A DNA stretch of 64,000 nt from Streptomyces sp. ITFR-16 (GCF_031844705.1 NZ_CP134609.1:5952001-6016000); one strand, 5' to 3'; numbered from the stretch's first letter, positions 42,939 through 51,929 are shown. A program made the numbers and translations. The notes: generated by a model not told the origin, from the sequence alone.

Positions 42939-43967
42939 ATGCGAGTCGGAGTACTGACCGGGGGAGGCGACTGCCCCGGGCTCAACGCGGTCATCCGCGC
43001 CCTCGTCCGCAAGGGCGTGCAGGAGTACGGCTACGACTTCATCGGGTTCCGGGACGGCTGGCGCGGGGCGGTGCAGGGCAGCACCGTCCCGCTCTCCGTC
43101 CCCGCGGTGCGCGGGATCCTGCCGCGCGGCGGCACCATCATCGGTTCCTCGCGCACCAATCCGCTCGCCGTCGACGGGGGCGTGCGCCGGATCAGGGAGA
43201 ACCTCGCCGCGTACGAGGTCGACGCCCTCGTCACCATCGGCGGCGAGGACACCCTCGGCGTGGCGGCGACCCTGTCCGACGAGCACGGCATCCGCTGCGT
43301 CGGCGTGCCCAAGACCATCGACAACGACCTGTCCGCCACCGACTACACCTTCGGCTTCGACACCGCCGTGGGCATCGCGACCGAGGCCATCGACCGGCTG
43401 CACACCACGGCCGAGTCCCATATGCGGGTCCTCGTCGTCGAGGTGATGGGCCGCCACGCGGGCTGGATCGCGCTCCACTCGGGCCTGGCCGGGGGCGCCA
43501 ACGTCATCCTCATCCCGGAACAGCGCTTCGACATCGACCAGGTCTGCGCCTGGGTGGCCTCGCGCTTCCGGGCCAGCTACGCACCGATCGTGGTGGTCGC
43601 CGAGGGGGCCGTGCCCGCGCACGGCGCGATGGTCCTCAAGGACGGCACGCACGACTCCTTCGGACACGTCCGGCTCTCCGGCGTCGGCGAATGGCTGGCC
43701 CGGCAGATCGAGAGCCGCACCGGCCACGAGGCCAGGACCACCGTCCTCGGTCATGTCCAGCGCGGCGGCACCCCCAGCGCCTTCGACCGCTGGCTGGCCA
43801 CCCGCTTCGGGCTGCACGCGATCGACGCGGTGCGCGACGGGGACTTCGGCAAGATGGTCGCCCTGCGCGGCACGGACATCGTGCGGGTGCCGATCGCGGA
43901 GGCCACCGCCCGCCTCAAGACCGTCGACCCGGCGCTCTACGCGGAGGCCGGAGTCTTCTTCGGCTGA
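42939..43967 (+). CDS. pfkA: 6-phosphofructokinase with pyrophosphate-type active-site residues
   Basis: The 342-residue enzyme belongs to the actinobacterial PfkA group (GGGDCPGLNAVIR, PKTIDNDL, TAESHMRVLVVEVMGRHAGW). The key residue after GGE is Asp (GGEDT, Asp104), and the next specificity position is Lys (PKTIDND, Lys125). In this family Asp-Lys marks pyrophosphate-dependent enzymes, while Gly-Lys marks the ATP-dependent Streptomyces ones. It therefore may use PPi. ATG 42939 follows AAGGG. Confidence 0.92.
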   Translation: MRVGVLTGGGDCPGLNAVIRALVRKGVQEYGYDFIGFRDGWRGAVQGSTVPLSVPAVRGILPRGGTIIGSSRTNPLAVDGGVRRIRENLAAYEVDALVTIGGEDTLGVAATLSDEHGIRCVGVPKTIDNDLSATDYTFGFDTAVGIATEAIDRLHTTAESHMRVLVVEVMGRHAGWIALHSGLAGGANVILIPEQRFDIDQVCAWVASRFRASYAPIVVVAEGAVPAHGAMVLKDGTHDSFGHVRLSGVGEWLARQIESRTGHEARTTVLGHVQRGGTPSAFDRWLATRFGLHAIDAVRDGDFGKMVALRGTDIVRVPIAEATARLKTVDPALYAEAGVFFG

Positions 43968-44043
43968 GCGGCGCCGCGGGCCCCGCCGCCGTATATTCGC
44001 GATGACCGCCCCTGCGGGGCCCGCATCAGTCACGGGAGCAGTC

Positions 44044-45048
44044 GTGGAGATCCTGGCATTCGGTGTGCAGTCCGACGAGAAGCCGCTGATCGAGAAGGCC
44101 TTCGCCGGGAAGCACGAGGTCCGGTGCCTGGACGTCTTCCTGAACCGGGACACCGCCCCCATCGCGGCGGGCTACGAGGTCATCTCCACCAGCGTCAACG
44201 CCGACCTGGGCAGCGCCGTCCTGCAGACCCTCGCGGCCGGCGGCACCCAGATGATCGCCCAGCGCTCCACCGGCTTCAACAACATCGATCTGGACGTCGC
44301 CGAACGCCTCGCCCTGCGGGTCGCCCGGGTCTCCTGGTACTCGCCCTACTCGGTCGCCGAATTCGCCTGGACCCTCGCCATGGCGGTCAACCGCCGCGTC
44401 ATCCGGGCCGCCGGCCGCACCCGCGACTTCGACTTCCGCCTCGACGGACTGCTCGGCCGCGACATGCACGGCCGCACCGCCGGCATCATCGGCACCGGCA
44501 AGATCGGCGAGGCCTTCACCCGGATCGCCCACGGCTTCGGCATGAATCTGCTCGGCTGGGACGTCGCCGAGAACCCCGGCTGCACCGAGCTCGGCATGCG
44601 CTACGTCGACAAGGAGCAGCTGCTCGCCGAGTCCGACCTGATCAGCCTGCACGTCCCGCTGCTGCCCGCCACCCACCACATCATCGGCAAGGACGCCCTC
44701 GCCCGCATGAAGGACGACGCGATCCTGATCAACTCCAGCCGGGGCGGCCTCATCGACACCTCGGCCCTGGTCGGTGAGCTGCGCGCGGGCCGGTTCCTGG
44801 GCGTGGGCCTGGACGTGTACGAGGCGGAGGCCGGGCTCTTCTTCCTCGACAAGTCCCTGGAGGGCGTCGACGACGACACCCTGGCCCGGCTCGTCACCTT
44901 CCCGAACGTCATCGTCACCTCGCACCAGGCGTACTACACGGAGGACGCGGTGGGCCAGATCATCGACGCCACGGTCCAGAACGTCGACGACTACCTGGCA
45001 CGCCGCCACAGCGACAACGTCCTGGTCCCGGCCCCGCCCGCCCCCTGA
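44044..45048 (+). CDS. D-isomer-specific 2-hydroxyacid dehydrogenase (D-lactate dehydrogenase-like)
   Basis: The 334-residue NAD-dependent enzyme has the Rossmann motif GIIGTGKIGEAF, the substrate Arg in INSSRGGLID, a Glu in YEAEAGLFF and a catalytic His in TSHQAYYT. It resembles D-lactate dehydrogenases. GTG at 44044 follows GGGAG. It lies 76 bp after pfkA, which fits a fermentative end of glycolysis, and stops 12 bp from the convergent trpE fusion. Confidence 0.92.
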   Translation: MEILAFGVQSDEKPLIEKAFAGKHEVRCLDVFLNRDTAPIAAGYEVISTSVNADLGSAVLQTLAAGGTQMIAQRSTGFNNIDLDVAERLALRVARVSWYSPYSVAEFAWTLAMAVNRRVIRAAGRTRDFDFRLDGLLGRDMHGRTAGIIGTGKIGEAFTRIAHGFGMNLLGWDVAENPGCTELGMRYVDKEQLLAESDLISLHVPLLPATHHIIGKDALARMKDDAILINSSRGGLIDTSALVGELRAGRFLGVGLDVYEAEAGLFFLDKSLEGVDDDTLARLVTFPNVIVTSHQAYYTEDAVGQIIDATVQNVDDYLARRHSDNVLVPAPPAP

Positions 45049-45060
45049 GCCCGCCGTCCC

Positions 45061-46929
45061 TCAGCCGCGTACCGGCAGCCCCGCCAGCAGCTCGCCCACG
45101 ATCGCCGCCCCGCGCATCGTCAGCACCGACTCCGGGTGGAACTGCACCGAGGCGAAGCCGTCCCCGCGCAGCGCGTGCAGCTCCCCGGTCGCCGCGTCCA
45201 CGCTGCTCTCGATGCCGTGCGCCGCCAGCTCGGCCGCCGCCGCCTCGTCGCAGCGCGCGGTGAAGCTGTTGTAGAAGCCGACGGTCTCCGGCCGCCCGAA
45301 CAGCTCGATCCTGGTCTGCGCCCCCTGGTACGGCACCGCCTTGCGGACGATGTCCAGGCCCAGTTCCGCCGCGATCAGCTCATGGCCCAGGCACACCCCC
45401 AGCAGCCCGTGCCGGTGCTCGCGGACCAGCCCGGCGGTCAGCGAGCGCAGGAACCGCATCTTCGGGTCGCCCTGATCACCCGGGTTCCCCGGCCCCGGAC
45501 CCAGCACGACGGGCCCCTCGTGCGCCCGCACCGCCTCGCGCAGCCCGGGCTCGTCGTAGCGGCGCACGGAGACGTCGAGCCCCGAGGCGCGCAGCAGGTG
45601 CCCCAGCATCGCGGTGAAGGTGTCCTCGCCGTCCACCACCAGCGCATGGCCCGACAGCGCGTCGGTGCGCTCCTGCATCCGCAGCCAGAACGGCGCGAGT
45701 CCGCCGCGCCTGGCGTCCAGTGCCTCCCGCACCCGGGGATCGGCGGCCAGCAGGGGCCGCTCCCCCTCCGCCTCGGGCCGGGCCGGGCGCACCCCCAGCG
45801 CGGCCAGCACCCCGGCCGCCTTCGCATGGGTCTCGGCGACCTCGCTCTCCGGGTCGGAGTGGCGCACCAGCGTCGCCCCGACCGGCACCCGCAGCCGGCC
45901 CTCCGCCGAGATGTCGGCGGTCCGGATCAGGATCGGCGAGTCCAGCGTCTGCGTCCCGTCGGGTGCCTGCCGCAGCAGGGCCAGCGCGCCCGCGTAGTAG
46001 CCCCGCCCGCCGGACTCGTACCGCTCGATGACCCGGCAGGCGTTCTGCACGGGGGAGCCGGTGACGGTCGCCGCGAACATCGTCTCCCTCAGCACCTCCC
46101 GTACGTCCAGCGAGGAGCGTCCGCGCAACTCGTACTCCGTGTGCGCGAGATGGGCCATCTCCTTGAGCCGGGGGCCGATCACCACCCCGCCCATGTCGCC
46201 GACGGTGCACATCATCTTCAGCTCCTCGTCGACCACCATGGAGAGCTCCTCGGTCTCCTTGCGGTCACCGAGGAAGTCCAGCAGGCCCTCGGCGCTCGGC
46301 CCCTCGGCGGGGTAGCGGTAGGTGCCGCTGATCGGATTCATCACGACCGTCCCGCCGGACATCCGCACATGCACCTCCGGGCTGGCTCCGACCAGTGTCC
46401 TGCCGCCGGTGTGGACGACGAACGTCCAGTACGCCCCACGCTCCCCGGCCAGCAGCCGCCGGAACAGGGCCAGTGCGTCCGCCCGGCCGAAGCCCGGGAT
46501 CTCGCCCCGGAAGGTCCGCCGGATCACGAAGTTCGCGCCCTCGCCCCGGCCGATCTCGTCCTCGACGACCCGCCGCACGGTCGCCGCGTACTCCTCGTCG
46601 CCGACGTCGAAGGCCCCGTCGCGGACGTCCACCTCATGGGCCGGGAGCAGCTTCAGCGCCTCGTCCACGCTGAGTTCGTACGTCTCGTCGGCGACCAGCA
46701 CGGACAGCGGGGTCCCGTCGTCCCGTACGTCGAAGCCGCGCTCGGCGATCTGGCGGAACGGCACCAGGGCCAGCGAGGGCCTTTCGCCGACGGGGAGTTC
46801 GGCCAGCCGCTCCACCTCGCGCACCTCGCCGATCAGCACCTCGACGGTGTCGTGGTCATGGCCGGGAGTGCGCCTGCGGAGCAGGGCGAAGGGCGGGCAG
46901 TCGTCGCGGAGCAGTCGGTCGATCGTCAT
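45061..46929 (-). CDS. trpE: Anthranilate synthase, TrpE-TrpG fusion
   Basis: The 622-residue protein joins a chorismate-binding synthase domain (about 100-395; NPISGTYRYPAEGPS, GVVIGPRLKEM, TVTGSPVQNACRVIE) to a glutamine amidotransferase domain (about 425-620) with Cys513 (GVCLGHE), His598 and Glu600 (FHPES). It forms anthranilate from chorismate and glutamine. PhzE-type ADIC synthases share this layout, but the Trp-codon attenuator upstream argues for tryptophan synthesis. No phenazine genes are nearby. Confidence 0.93.
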   Translation of the reverse strand: MTIDRLLRDDCPPFALLRRRTPGHDHDTVEVLIGEVREVERLAELPVGERPSLALVPFRQIAERGFDVRDDGTPLSVLVADETYELSVDEALKLLPAHEVDVRDGAFDVGDEEYAATVRRVVEDEIGRGEGANFVIRRTFRGEIPGFGRADALALFRRLLAGERGAYWTFVVHTGGRTLVGASPEVHVRMSGGTVVMNPISGTYRYPAEGPSAEGLLDFLGDRKETEELSMVVDEELKMMCTVGDMGGVVIGPRLKEMAHLAHTEYELRGRSSLDVREVLRETMFAATVTGSPVQNACRVIERYESGGRGYYAGALALLRQAPDGTQTLDSPILIRTADISAEGRLRVPVGATLVRHSDPESEVAETHAKAAGVLAALGVRPARPEAEGERPLLAADPRVREALDARRGGLAPFWLRMQERTDALSGHALVVDGEDTFTAMLGHLLRASGLDVSVRRYDEPGLREAVRAHEGPVVLGPGPGNPGDQGDPKMRFLRSLTAGLVREHRHGLLGVCLGHELIAAELGLDIVRKAVPYQGAQTRIELFGRPETVGFYNSFTARCDEAAAAELAAHGIESSVDAATGELHALRGDGFASVQFHPESVLTMRGAAIVGELLAGLPVRG

Positions 46930-46984
46930 GCGGGGTGTTCCTTCCAGGAAGATCAGCTGGGAGGAACGGCCCCGGACACGGAAA

Positions 46985-47005
46985 AGGCCGCCCCTCGGGC
47001 GGCCT
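46985..47005 (-). terminator. Attenuator terminator in the trpE leader
   Basis: AGGCCGCCC pairs with GGGCGGCCT across a 3-nt loop. Read on the minus strand it is followed directly by TTTTCC. It lies between the leader peptide stop and trpE. Confidence 0.88.
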
Positions 47006-47025
47006 CTGCGTCGGTGTACGCGCGA

Positions 47026-47082
47026 TCAGTGGGCCGCCGGATGAGCGGTCCACCACCAGTTACGGGTCGAGTGCGCGAACAT
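47026..47082 (-). CDS. trpL: Tryptophan leader peptide
   Basis: The 18-residue frame MFAHSTRNWWWTAHPAAH has three consecutive Trp codons. When charged tRNA-Trp is scarce the ribosome should stall there and prevent the downstream terminator from forming. A TAGGGT box lies 7 nt before the ATG, so the leader mRNA is probably leaderless. This is the ribosome-mediated attenuation layout known for Streptomyces trpE genes. Confidence 0.92.
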   Translation of the reverse strand: MFAHSTRNWWWTAHPAAH

Positions 47083-47089
47083 GTCCCGA

Positions 47090-47095
47090 ACCCTA
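47090..47095 (-). promoter_or_regulatory. TAGGGT -10 box of the trpL-trpE transcript
   Basis: Read on the minus strand, TAGGGT is separated by 7 nt (TCGGGAC) from the trpL ATG. Transcription should start at or next to the A of that ATG. Confidence 0.65.
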
Positions 47096-47114
47096 ACCCA
47101 CGCCGTGCGGCGAC

Positions 47115-47152
47115 GGGGCCTGTTCCCACCCGGCCGGGTGGGAACAGGCCCC
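47115..47152. terminator. 38-bp perfect palindrome after the amidase gene
   Basis: Arms 47115-47133 and 47134-47152 are exact complements with no unpaired centre. It closes the amidase transcript and insulates the trpL promoter. Confidence 0.85.
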
Positions 47153-47175
47153 GCGCTCACGGTCCTGCCCGCCGG

Positions 47176-50004
47176 CTAGAACAGCGTGTCGTAGATCTGC
47201 CAGCCGGTCCCGACCTGCACCTTCTTGGCGAAGGGCGCCGCCGTGTCACCGGTGGAGTGGTAGAACCAGAAATTCCCGGAACCGTCCACGCCGACCAGGT
47301 CGCCCCGGCCGTCGCGGTCCAGGTCGCTCGGTCCGAGCAGCAGCTTGTACGCGCCCCAGCCCGTGCCGATCTTGACCCTCTTCGCGTACGGGGAGGCCGC
47401 CGAGCCGGTGCCCGTGTAGATCCACAGCACCCCCGACTTGTCCCGGGCCACGAAGTCGGCCCTGCCGTCGCCGTTCAGGTCGCCGGTGGAGACCAGGGTG
47501 TCGTAGATCTGCCAGCCGGTGCCGATCTGCGCCTTGGGCGCGAAGGGCTTCGCCGGGTCACCCGTCCCCTTGTAGAAGAAGATCGCGCCTGCGGCGTTGC
47601 GCGCGATCAGATCCGCCTTGCCGTCACCGTCGAGGTCCCGCATGCCGGTCAGGCTGTCGTACTGGTTCCAGCCGCTGCCCACCTTCAGCCGGGCCAGGTA
47701 CGGCTTGTCCGGGTTGCCGCTGCCCCGGTAGTACCAGAGCACGCCGTCCTTGCCCCGGGCCACGATGTCCCCAGTGCCGTCGGCCCGCAGCGCGGTCATG
47801 GCGGTGATCGCCGTGTAGTTCTCCCAGCCGTAGCCGGCCTGGTAGCGGCGGTAGTACGGCGAGGATGCGGTACCGGTGCCCTGGTACTGCCAGATGCGCC
47901 CGGCGCTGTCCCGGCCCATCACGTCGTACCGGTCGGTCCCGGCATCCGGGACGGTGCTGCTCGCCTGCTGGACGTCGCTCGCCTTGACCCAGGCGATGCG
48001 GTGGTTGTAGCGGATCGGGTAGAAGAGGTTCGTGCTCCCCTTCACCAGGGTGCGGTCGTTGTCGGCCGTGCCGGCGAAGGTGCCCGCGAACCAGTAGTCG
48101 CCGGCCTGGGCCGGACCCGCCTGCGCGTAGACCTGGCCCGCCGGGACGCTGTACTTCGTCAGCGAGTCGTTGTTCTTGTCCTGGACCGGGACGCCGGTGC
48201 CCGCGTAGGCCGCGTCCTCGGGGTAGGCGCGCCCGTACACCGGGATGGAGGCCGCACCGCTCCTGGGCTTCAGCACCGGCTGGGCGGTCCTGGCGACCGT
48301 CTTGGTGAACTGGCCGCCCGGGTTCTGGAACCAGGCCTTCTTGCCGCCGTACCAGATGGCGGTCCAGTCGCCCTTCGACTCGGCGACCACGTACGCACCG
48401 CCGGCGACGACCTTGTTGCCCCAGTTCGGCCCGTCGGTGTCCTTCACGTTCGGCATGTACGGGTCGACGATCTTCGCCGCGGACGTGGAGGCCGAGGTGT
48501 AGAGGTAGCCGAAGTTCGCCGGCTGCTTGGCGACCGCGCTGCCGCCGTACGTCAGCTCGGGCTGGTTGGCCGAGGTGAACGGCGGCACCACACGGACCAC
48601 CTCACCCGCCTTGACCGGACCGCCCGCGCCACTGGCACCGGTCGGGGCGCCCATCAGGGACATGTAGTGGTTCCAGTCCCAGAAGGGGCCCGGGTCCCAG
48701 TGCTGGGAGGCGACATTGCCGTCCAGGACGCCCGGCACCTCGTCGTGGCCGATGATGTGCTCACGGTCCAGCGGGATGCCGAACCTGGCGGCGAGATACT
48801 TCACGAGCGTCGCGGAGGACTCGTACTGCGGCTCCGTGTACCAGCTGCCCGACTTGATCGCGTAGCCCTCGTGCTCGATGCCGACCGAGTGCATGTTCAC
48901 GGTCTTGTTCGCCGCGTGCCACGCCTCGTCCTTCGTCTGCACCAGCTGTGTGACCAGGCCGTCCTTCGCCCTGATCAGGTAGTGCGCACTGGCGTACGAG
49001 GCGGGGTTCTGGAAGGTGGCCAGCGAACCGTCGTAGCCGCCCTCCGTGTCGTGGATGACGATGTAGCGGATGTCCTCGCCGCCGGCCGGACGGTTCGCCT
49101 CGTTGTAGTTGCCGAAGTCGTCCGGGGTCGAGCTGTTCTGCTTGTACCCGGCGGGCTTGAAGTCGCAGTTCAGCCCGGAGGGGCACTCCGGGGCCGGGGC
49201 CGCGGTGGTGCTCGCGTTCGTCGCGGCCAGCGGCATCCTGGCGGGCCTGACCGGGGTCACCGACGGCTCCGCGGGCAGCGACAGCTGCTGGCCGTCGGCC
49301 GTCACCCGGCTCTCGCCGCTTTTCACCGACTCGAACACGCGGTTGGCGAAGAGCGTGGCGCCCTTGGTGTCCGGCGCCTGGCTGTAGCGCGCCACGGCGG
49401 GGTACCACTTGCCGGCGTCGCCGGGCAGCGAGCCGGTCGCGTCCTTCTGGTACTTCGCCAGCAGCGCGGCGCCCGCGCGGATGCTCTGCGCGGTGTCGTC
49501 CTGGACGTCGCCCGCCGGCCTGTCGATGAGCTTCGCGGCCTCGTCCAGCGTGTGCAGCTCGGCCGCGCCGGTGTCGACCCGCTTCGGCAGCCCGCGCAGC
49601 GCGCGCCCGGCGTCGAAGTGCTTCGTGACGGCCGGGTCACCGCTCATGTTCAGGTGAGCGAGCCGCTCCGCGTCGGTCGGCTGCTCGATGTCGTCCTCGG
49701 TGACCCGGGTGAGCCCCATGACGTTGTACGCCCCGCTGGTGCTCGGCTCGCCGTCGTGGCTCTCCCACAGGGTCTGCCGGTACGAGACCGCCATCAGCAC
49801 GCTCTGCGGGACGTCGAACTCACGGGCCGCGTCCTCGAACTGCGACTGCAGGACGGCGGCCGGGGAGCCCGGCTTGCCGTCGGTGGCCGCGGGGTCCTGC
49901 GAGGCCATGGCCAGCGTGCCGATCGTCGCGGTCGCGACGACCGCCGCCCCGGCCCCGTACAGCAGCCGTCTCCTGCCGAGGTCCCTCCGGTGATTCCGCT
50001 TCAA
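47176..50004 (-). CDS. Secreted N-acetylmuramoyl-L-alanine amidase with C-terminal VCBS/FG-GAP repeats
   Basis: This is a 942-residue exported protein. The N-terminus RRDLGRRRLLYGAGAAVV resembles a Tat signal. An amidase_2/PGRP-type zinc domain lies at about 290-450 (RYIVIHDTEGG, ASAHYLI, SVGIEHEG, HIIGHDEVPG), followed by a linker and a WYGGKKAWFQNPGG (SH3-like) region. The last 240 or so residues hold repeated DLDGDGKADLIARN-type units, the Ca-binding beta-propeller FG-GAP/VCBS pattern. It likely hydrolyses wall peptides and uses the propeller for binding. TTG 50004 is chosen (GGTGGGG just upstream); GTG at 50023 is an alternative. Confidence 0.88.
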   Translation of the reverse strand: MKRNHRRDLGRRRLLYGAGAAVVATATIGTLAMASQDPAATDGKPGSPAAVLQSQFEDAAREFDVPQSVLMAVSYRQTLWESHDGEPSTSGAYNVMGLTRVTEDDIEQPTDAERLAHLNMSGDPAVTKHFDAGRALRGLPKRVDTGAAELHTLDEAAKLIDRPAGDVQDDTAQSIRAGAALLAKYQKDATGSLPGDAGKWYPAVARYSQAPDTKGATLFANRVFESVKSGESRVTADGQQLSLPAEPSVTPVRPARMPLAATNASTTAAPAPECPSGLNCDFKPAGYKQNSSTPDDFGNYNEANRPAGGEDIRYIVIHDTEGGYDGSLATFQNPASYASAHYLIRAKDGLVTQLVQTKDEAWHAANKTVNMHSVGIEHEGYAIKSGSWYTEPQYESSATLVKYLAARFGIPLDREHIIGHDEVPGVLDGNVASQHWDPGPFWDWNHYMSLMGAPTGASGAGGPVKAGEVVRVVPPFTSANQPELTYGGSAVAKQPANFGYLYTSASTSAAKIVDPYMPNVKDTDGPNWGNKVVAGGAYVVAESKGDWTAIWYGGKKAWFQNPGGQFTKTVARTAQPVLKPRSGAASIPVYGRAYPEDAAYAGTGVPVQDKNNDSLTKYSVPAGQVYAQAGPAQAGDYWFAGTFAGTADNDRTLVKGSTNLFYPIRYNHRIAWVKASDVQQASSTVPDAGTDRYDVMGRDSAGRIWQYQGTGTASSPYYRRYQAGYGWENYTAITAMTALRADGTGDIVARGKDGVLWYYRGSGNPDKPYLARLKVGSGWNQYDSLTGMRDLDGDGKADLIARNAAGAIFFYKGTGDPAKPFAPKAQIGTGWQIYDTLVSTGDLNGDGRADFVARDKSGVLWIYTGTGSAASPYAKRVKIGTGWGAYKLLLGPSDLDRDGRGDLVGVDGSGNFWFYHSTGDTAAPFAKKVQVGTGWQIYDTLF

Positions 50005-50142
50005 GTCCCCACCCCTGTTGTCCACTTGTTCAACGCTGAAAAACGCGAGGCTAGCAGGCCGGGGAGTGATACCCGTCACTGGACGTGCCGAGATGTCCGT
50101 CTCAGTCACTGAGCAGCAGGAAAAGCAGGCGACACGACCCCG

Positions 50143-50148
50143 TAATGT
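50143..50148 (+). promoter_or_regulatory. TAATGT -10 box for a probable leaderless aroH mRNA
   Basis: TAATGT lies exactly 7 nt before the GTG at 50156. No ribosome-binding site is present. Confidence 0.5.
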
Positions 50149-50155
50149 GGGACCC

Positions 50156-51508
50156 GTGACCGTGAACGCCAATACCTCCGTCGCCGGTGGCAACACCTGG
50201 CGAGACCTTCCCGCGGCGCAGCAGCCCGAGTACCCCGACTCCGAGGCCCTGCGCGATGTACTCGCGGACCTCGCGTCGTATCCGCCGCTCGTCTTCGCCG
50301 GCGAGTGCGACCAGCTGCGTGCCCGCATGGGAGCCGTCGCCAAGGGCGAGGCGTTCCTGCTGCAGGGCGGTGACTGCGCCGAGGCCTTCGACGCCGTGTC
50401 GGCCGAGCACATCCGCGCCAAGCTGAAGACGCTGCTCCAGATGAGCGCCGTCCTCACCTACGCGGCCTCCGTGCCCGTCGTCAAGGTGGGCCGGATCGCC
50501 GGGCAGTACTCCAAGCCGCGCTCCAAGTCGACCGAGACCCGCGACGGCGTGACCCTGCCGACCTACCGCGGCGACTCGGTGAACGGCTTCGCCTTCACCG
50601 AGGAGGCCCGCGTCCCGGACCCCGAGCGGCTGAAGCAGATGTACCACGCATCCGCCTCCACGCTGAACCTGGTCCGTGCCTTCACCACCGGTGGTTACGC
50701 CGACCTGCGCCAGGTGCACGCCTGGAACCAGGACTTCGTGAAGTCGTCCCCCTCCGGCCAGCGCTACGAGGCCCTGGCCCGCGAGATCGACAACGCGCTG
50801 AACTTCATGAAGGCGTGCGGCACCGACCCGGCGGAGTTCAAGGCCGTCGAGTTCTACTCCTCGCACGAGGGCCTGCTGCTGGACTACGAGTCCGCGCTCA
50901 CGCGCACCGACTCGCGCACCGGCCGGCTGTACGACACCTCGGGTCACATGGTGTGGATCGGTGAGCGCACCCGCCAGATGGACGGAGCGCACATCGAGTT
51001 CGCCTCGAGGATCCGCAACCCCATCGGCATCAAGCTCGGCCCGACGACCACCGTCGACGAGGCCCTCGGCTACGTCGAGCGCCTCGACCCCGACCGCGAG
51101 CCGGGCCGGCTGACCTTCATCGTCCGGATGGGCGCCGACAAGGTCCGCGACAAGCTGCCCGAGCTCGTCGAGAAGGTCACCGCCTCCGGTGCCACCGTCG
51201 CCTGGGTCACCGACCCGATGCACGGCAACACCTTCGAGGCCGCCTCCGGCCACAAGACCCGTCGCTTCGACGACGTCCTGGACGAGGTCAAGGGCTTCTT
51301 CGAGGTGCACAAGAGCCTCGGCACGCACCCGGGCGGCATCCATGTCGAGCTCACCGGCGACGACGTCACCGAGTGCGTCGGCGGCGGCCACGAGATCTTC
51401 GTCGACGACCTGCACCAGCGGTACGAGACGGCCTGCGACCCCCGGCTCAACCGCAGCCAGTCGCTGGACCTCGCCTTCCTGGTCGCCGAGATGTACCGGG
51501 ACCAGTAG
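50156..51508 (+). CDS. aroH: Class II 3-deoxy-7-phosphoheptulonate synthase (DAHP synthase)
   Basis: The 450-residue plant/actinobacterial type II enzyme condenses PEP and erythrose-4-phosphate at the entry to the shikimate pathway. Motifs include FAGECDQLR, LLQGGDCAEAF, YRGDSVNGF, GERTRQMDGAHIE, WVTDPMHGNT and GGIHVELTGDDVTEC. GTG 50156 is the start (VTVNANTS); longer readings extend into the promoter. With trpE and trpD nearby it links shikimate supply and tryptophan. Confidence 0.95.
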   Translation: MTVNANTSVAGGNTWRDLPAAQQPEYPDSEALRDVLADLASYPPLVFAGECDQLRARMGAVAKGEAFLLQGGDCAEAFDAVSAEHIRAKLKTLLQMSAVLTYAASVPVVKVGRIAGQYSKPRSKSTETRDGVTLPTYRGDSVNGFAFTEEARVPDPERLKQMYHASASTLNLVRAFTTGGYADLRQVHAWNQDFVKSSPSGQRYEALAREIDNALNFMKACGTDPAEFKAVEFYSSHEGLLLDYESALTRTDSRTGRLYDTSGHMVWIGERTRQMDGAHIEFASRIRNPIGIKLGPTTTVDEALGYVERLDPDREPGRLTFIVRMGADKVRDKLPELVEKVTASGATVAWVTDPMHGNTFEAASGHKTRRFDDVLDEVKGFFEVHKSLGTHPGGIHVELTGDDVTECVGGGHEIFVDDLHQRYETACDPRLNRSQSLDLAFLVAEMYRDQ

Positions 51509-51539
51509 GCGTCACGGCAGGTAGCGCACGTACGACGGC

Positions 51540-51568
51540 GGGGCACGGATCGATGTGATCCGTGCCCC
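51540..51568 (+). terminator. Terminator of aroH
   Basis: A 12-bp perfect stem (51540-51551 and 51557-51568) with a 5-nt loop follows the aroH stop by 31 bp. Confidence 0.82.
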
Positions 51569-51613
51569 ACCGGTCGTTCCGGGGCTTTTACCGGCCTCGC
51601 GCGGCGGGTAAGG

Positions 51614-51632
51614 TTAGGTTAGCCTCACCGAT
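51614..51632 (+). promoter_or_regulatory. Iron box (DmdR/IdeR operator) upstream of bfd
   Basis: TTAGGTTAGCCTCACCGAT matches the actinobacterial iron-box pattern TTAGGTTAGGCTAACCTAA at most positions, best in the left half. It lies 45 bp before the bfd start. It would repress bfd when Fe(II) is abundant. Confidence 0.85.
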
Positions 51633-51677
51633 TATCGGGGCGGCGCCCACGATCGATCCCGTCGGGAGGTGAACCGC

Positions 51678-51917
51678 ATGTACGTCTGCTCGTGCTTCGG
51701 CGTTACGGAGCAGCAGGTGAAGATGCATGCGGAAGCCGGCGCCTGCACGCCCCGCCAGATCGCCTCCGCCTGCAAGGCGGGCACGGACTGCGGCGGCTGC
51801 GTCCGCACCATCCAGGCGATGCTGGGCCGCGGCGCCTGCCCGCGTCGTGACCTGCTCGACCAGAAGCAGACGTCCGGCGGCGACACCGAGCCGGTCGCGC
51901 TCCCCGAGGCCGCCTGA
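51678..51917 (+). CDS. bfd: Bacterioferritin-associated ferredoxin
   Basis: The 79-residue BFD-like [2Fe-2S] protein has its ligands in MYVCSCFG and TDCGGC. Bfd reduces bacterioferritin to release stored iron. ATG 51678 is preceded by GGGAGG at 8 nt. An iron box lies upstream and the convergent neighbour is bacterioferritin. A Pro/Gly tail extends past the usual family length. Confidence 0.93.
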   Translation: MYVCSCFGVTEQQVKMHAEAGACTPRQIASACKAGTDCGGCVRTIQAMLGRGACPRRDLLDQKQTSGGDTEPVALPEAA

Positions 51918-51929
51918 GCGTCCCGGCGG

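Noticed and set aside
45061..46929. Phenazine-type PhzE (ADIC synthase)
   Set aside because: Domain order is compatible, but the Trp-codon attenuator and absence of phenazine genes favour anthranilate synthase.
47176..47900. Regularly spaced repeats as a possible CRISPR array
   Set aside because: They are degenerate coding repeats of the FG-GAP/VCBS domain and stay in one reading frame.
45136..50112. A very long plus-strand open frame of about 1650 codons opposite trpE and the amidase
   Set aside because: It is antisense to two well-supported genes, has Arg/Pro/Val-rich junk composition and no domain; long antisense frames are expected at this GC content.
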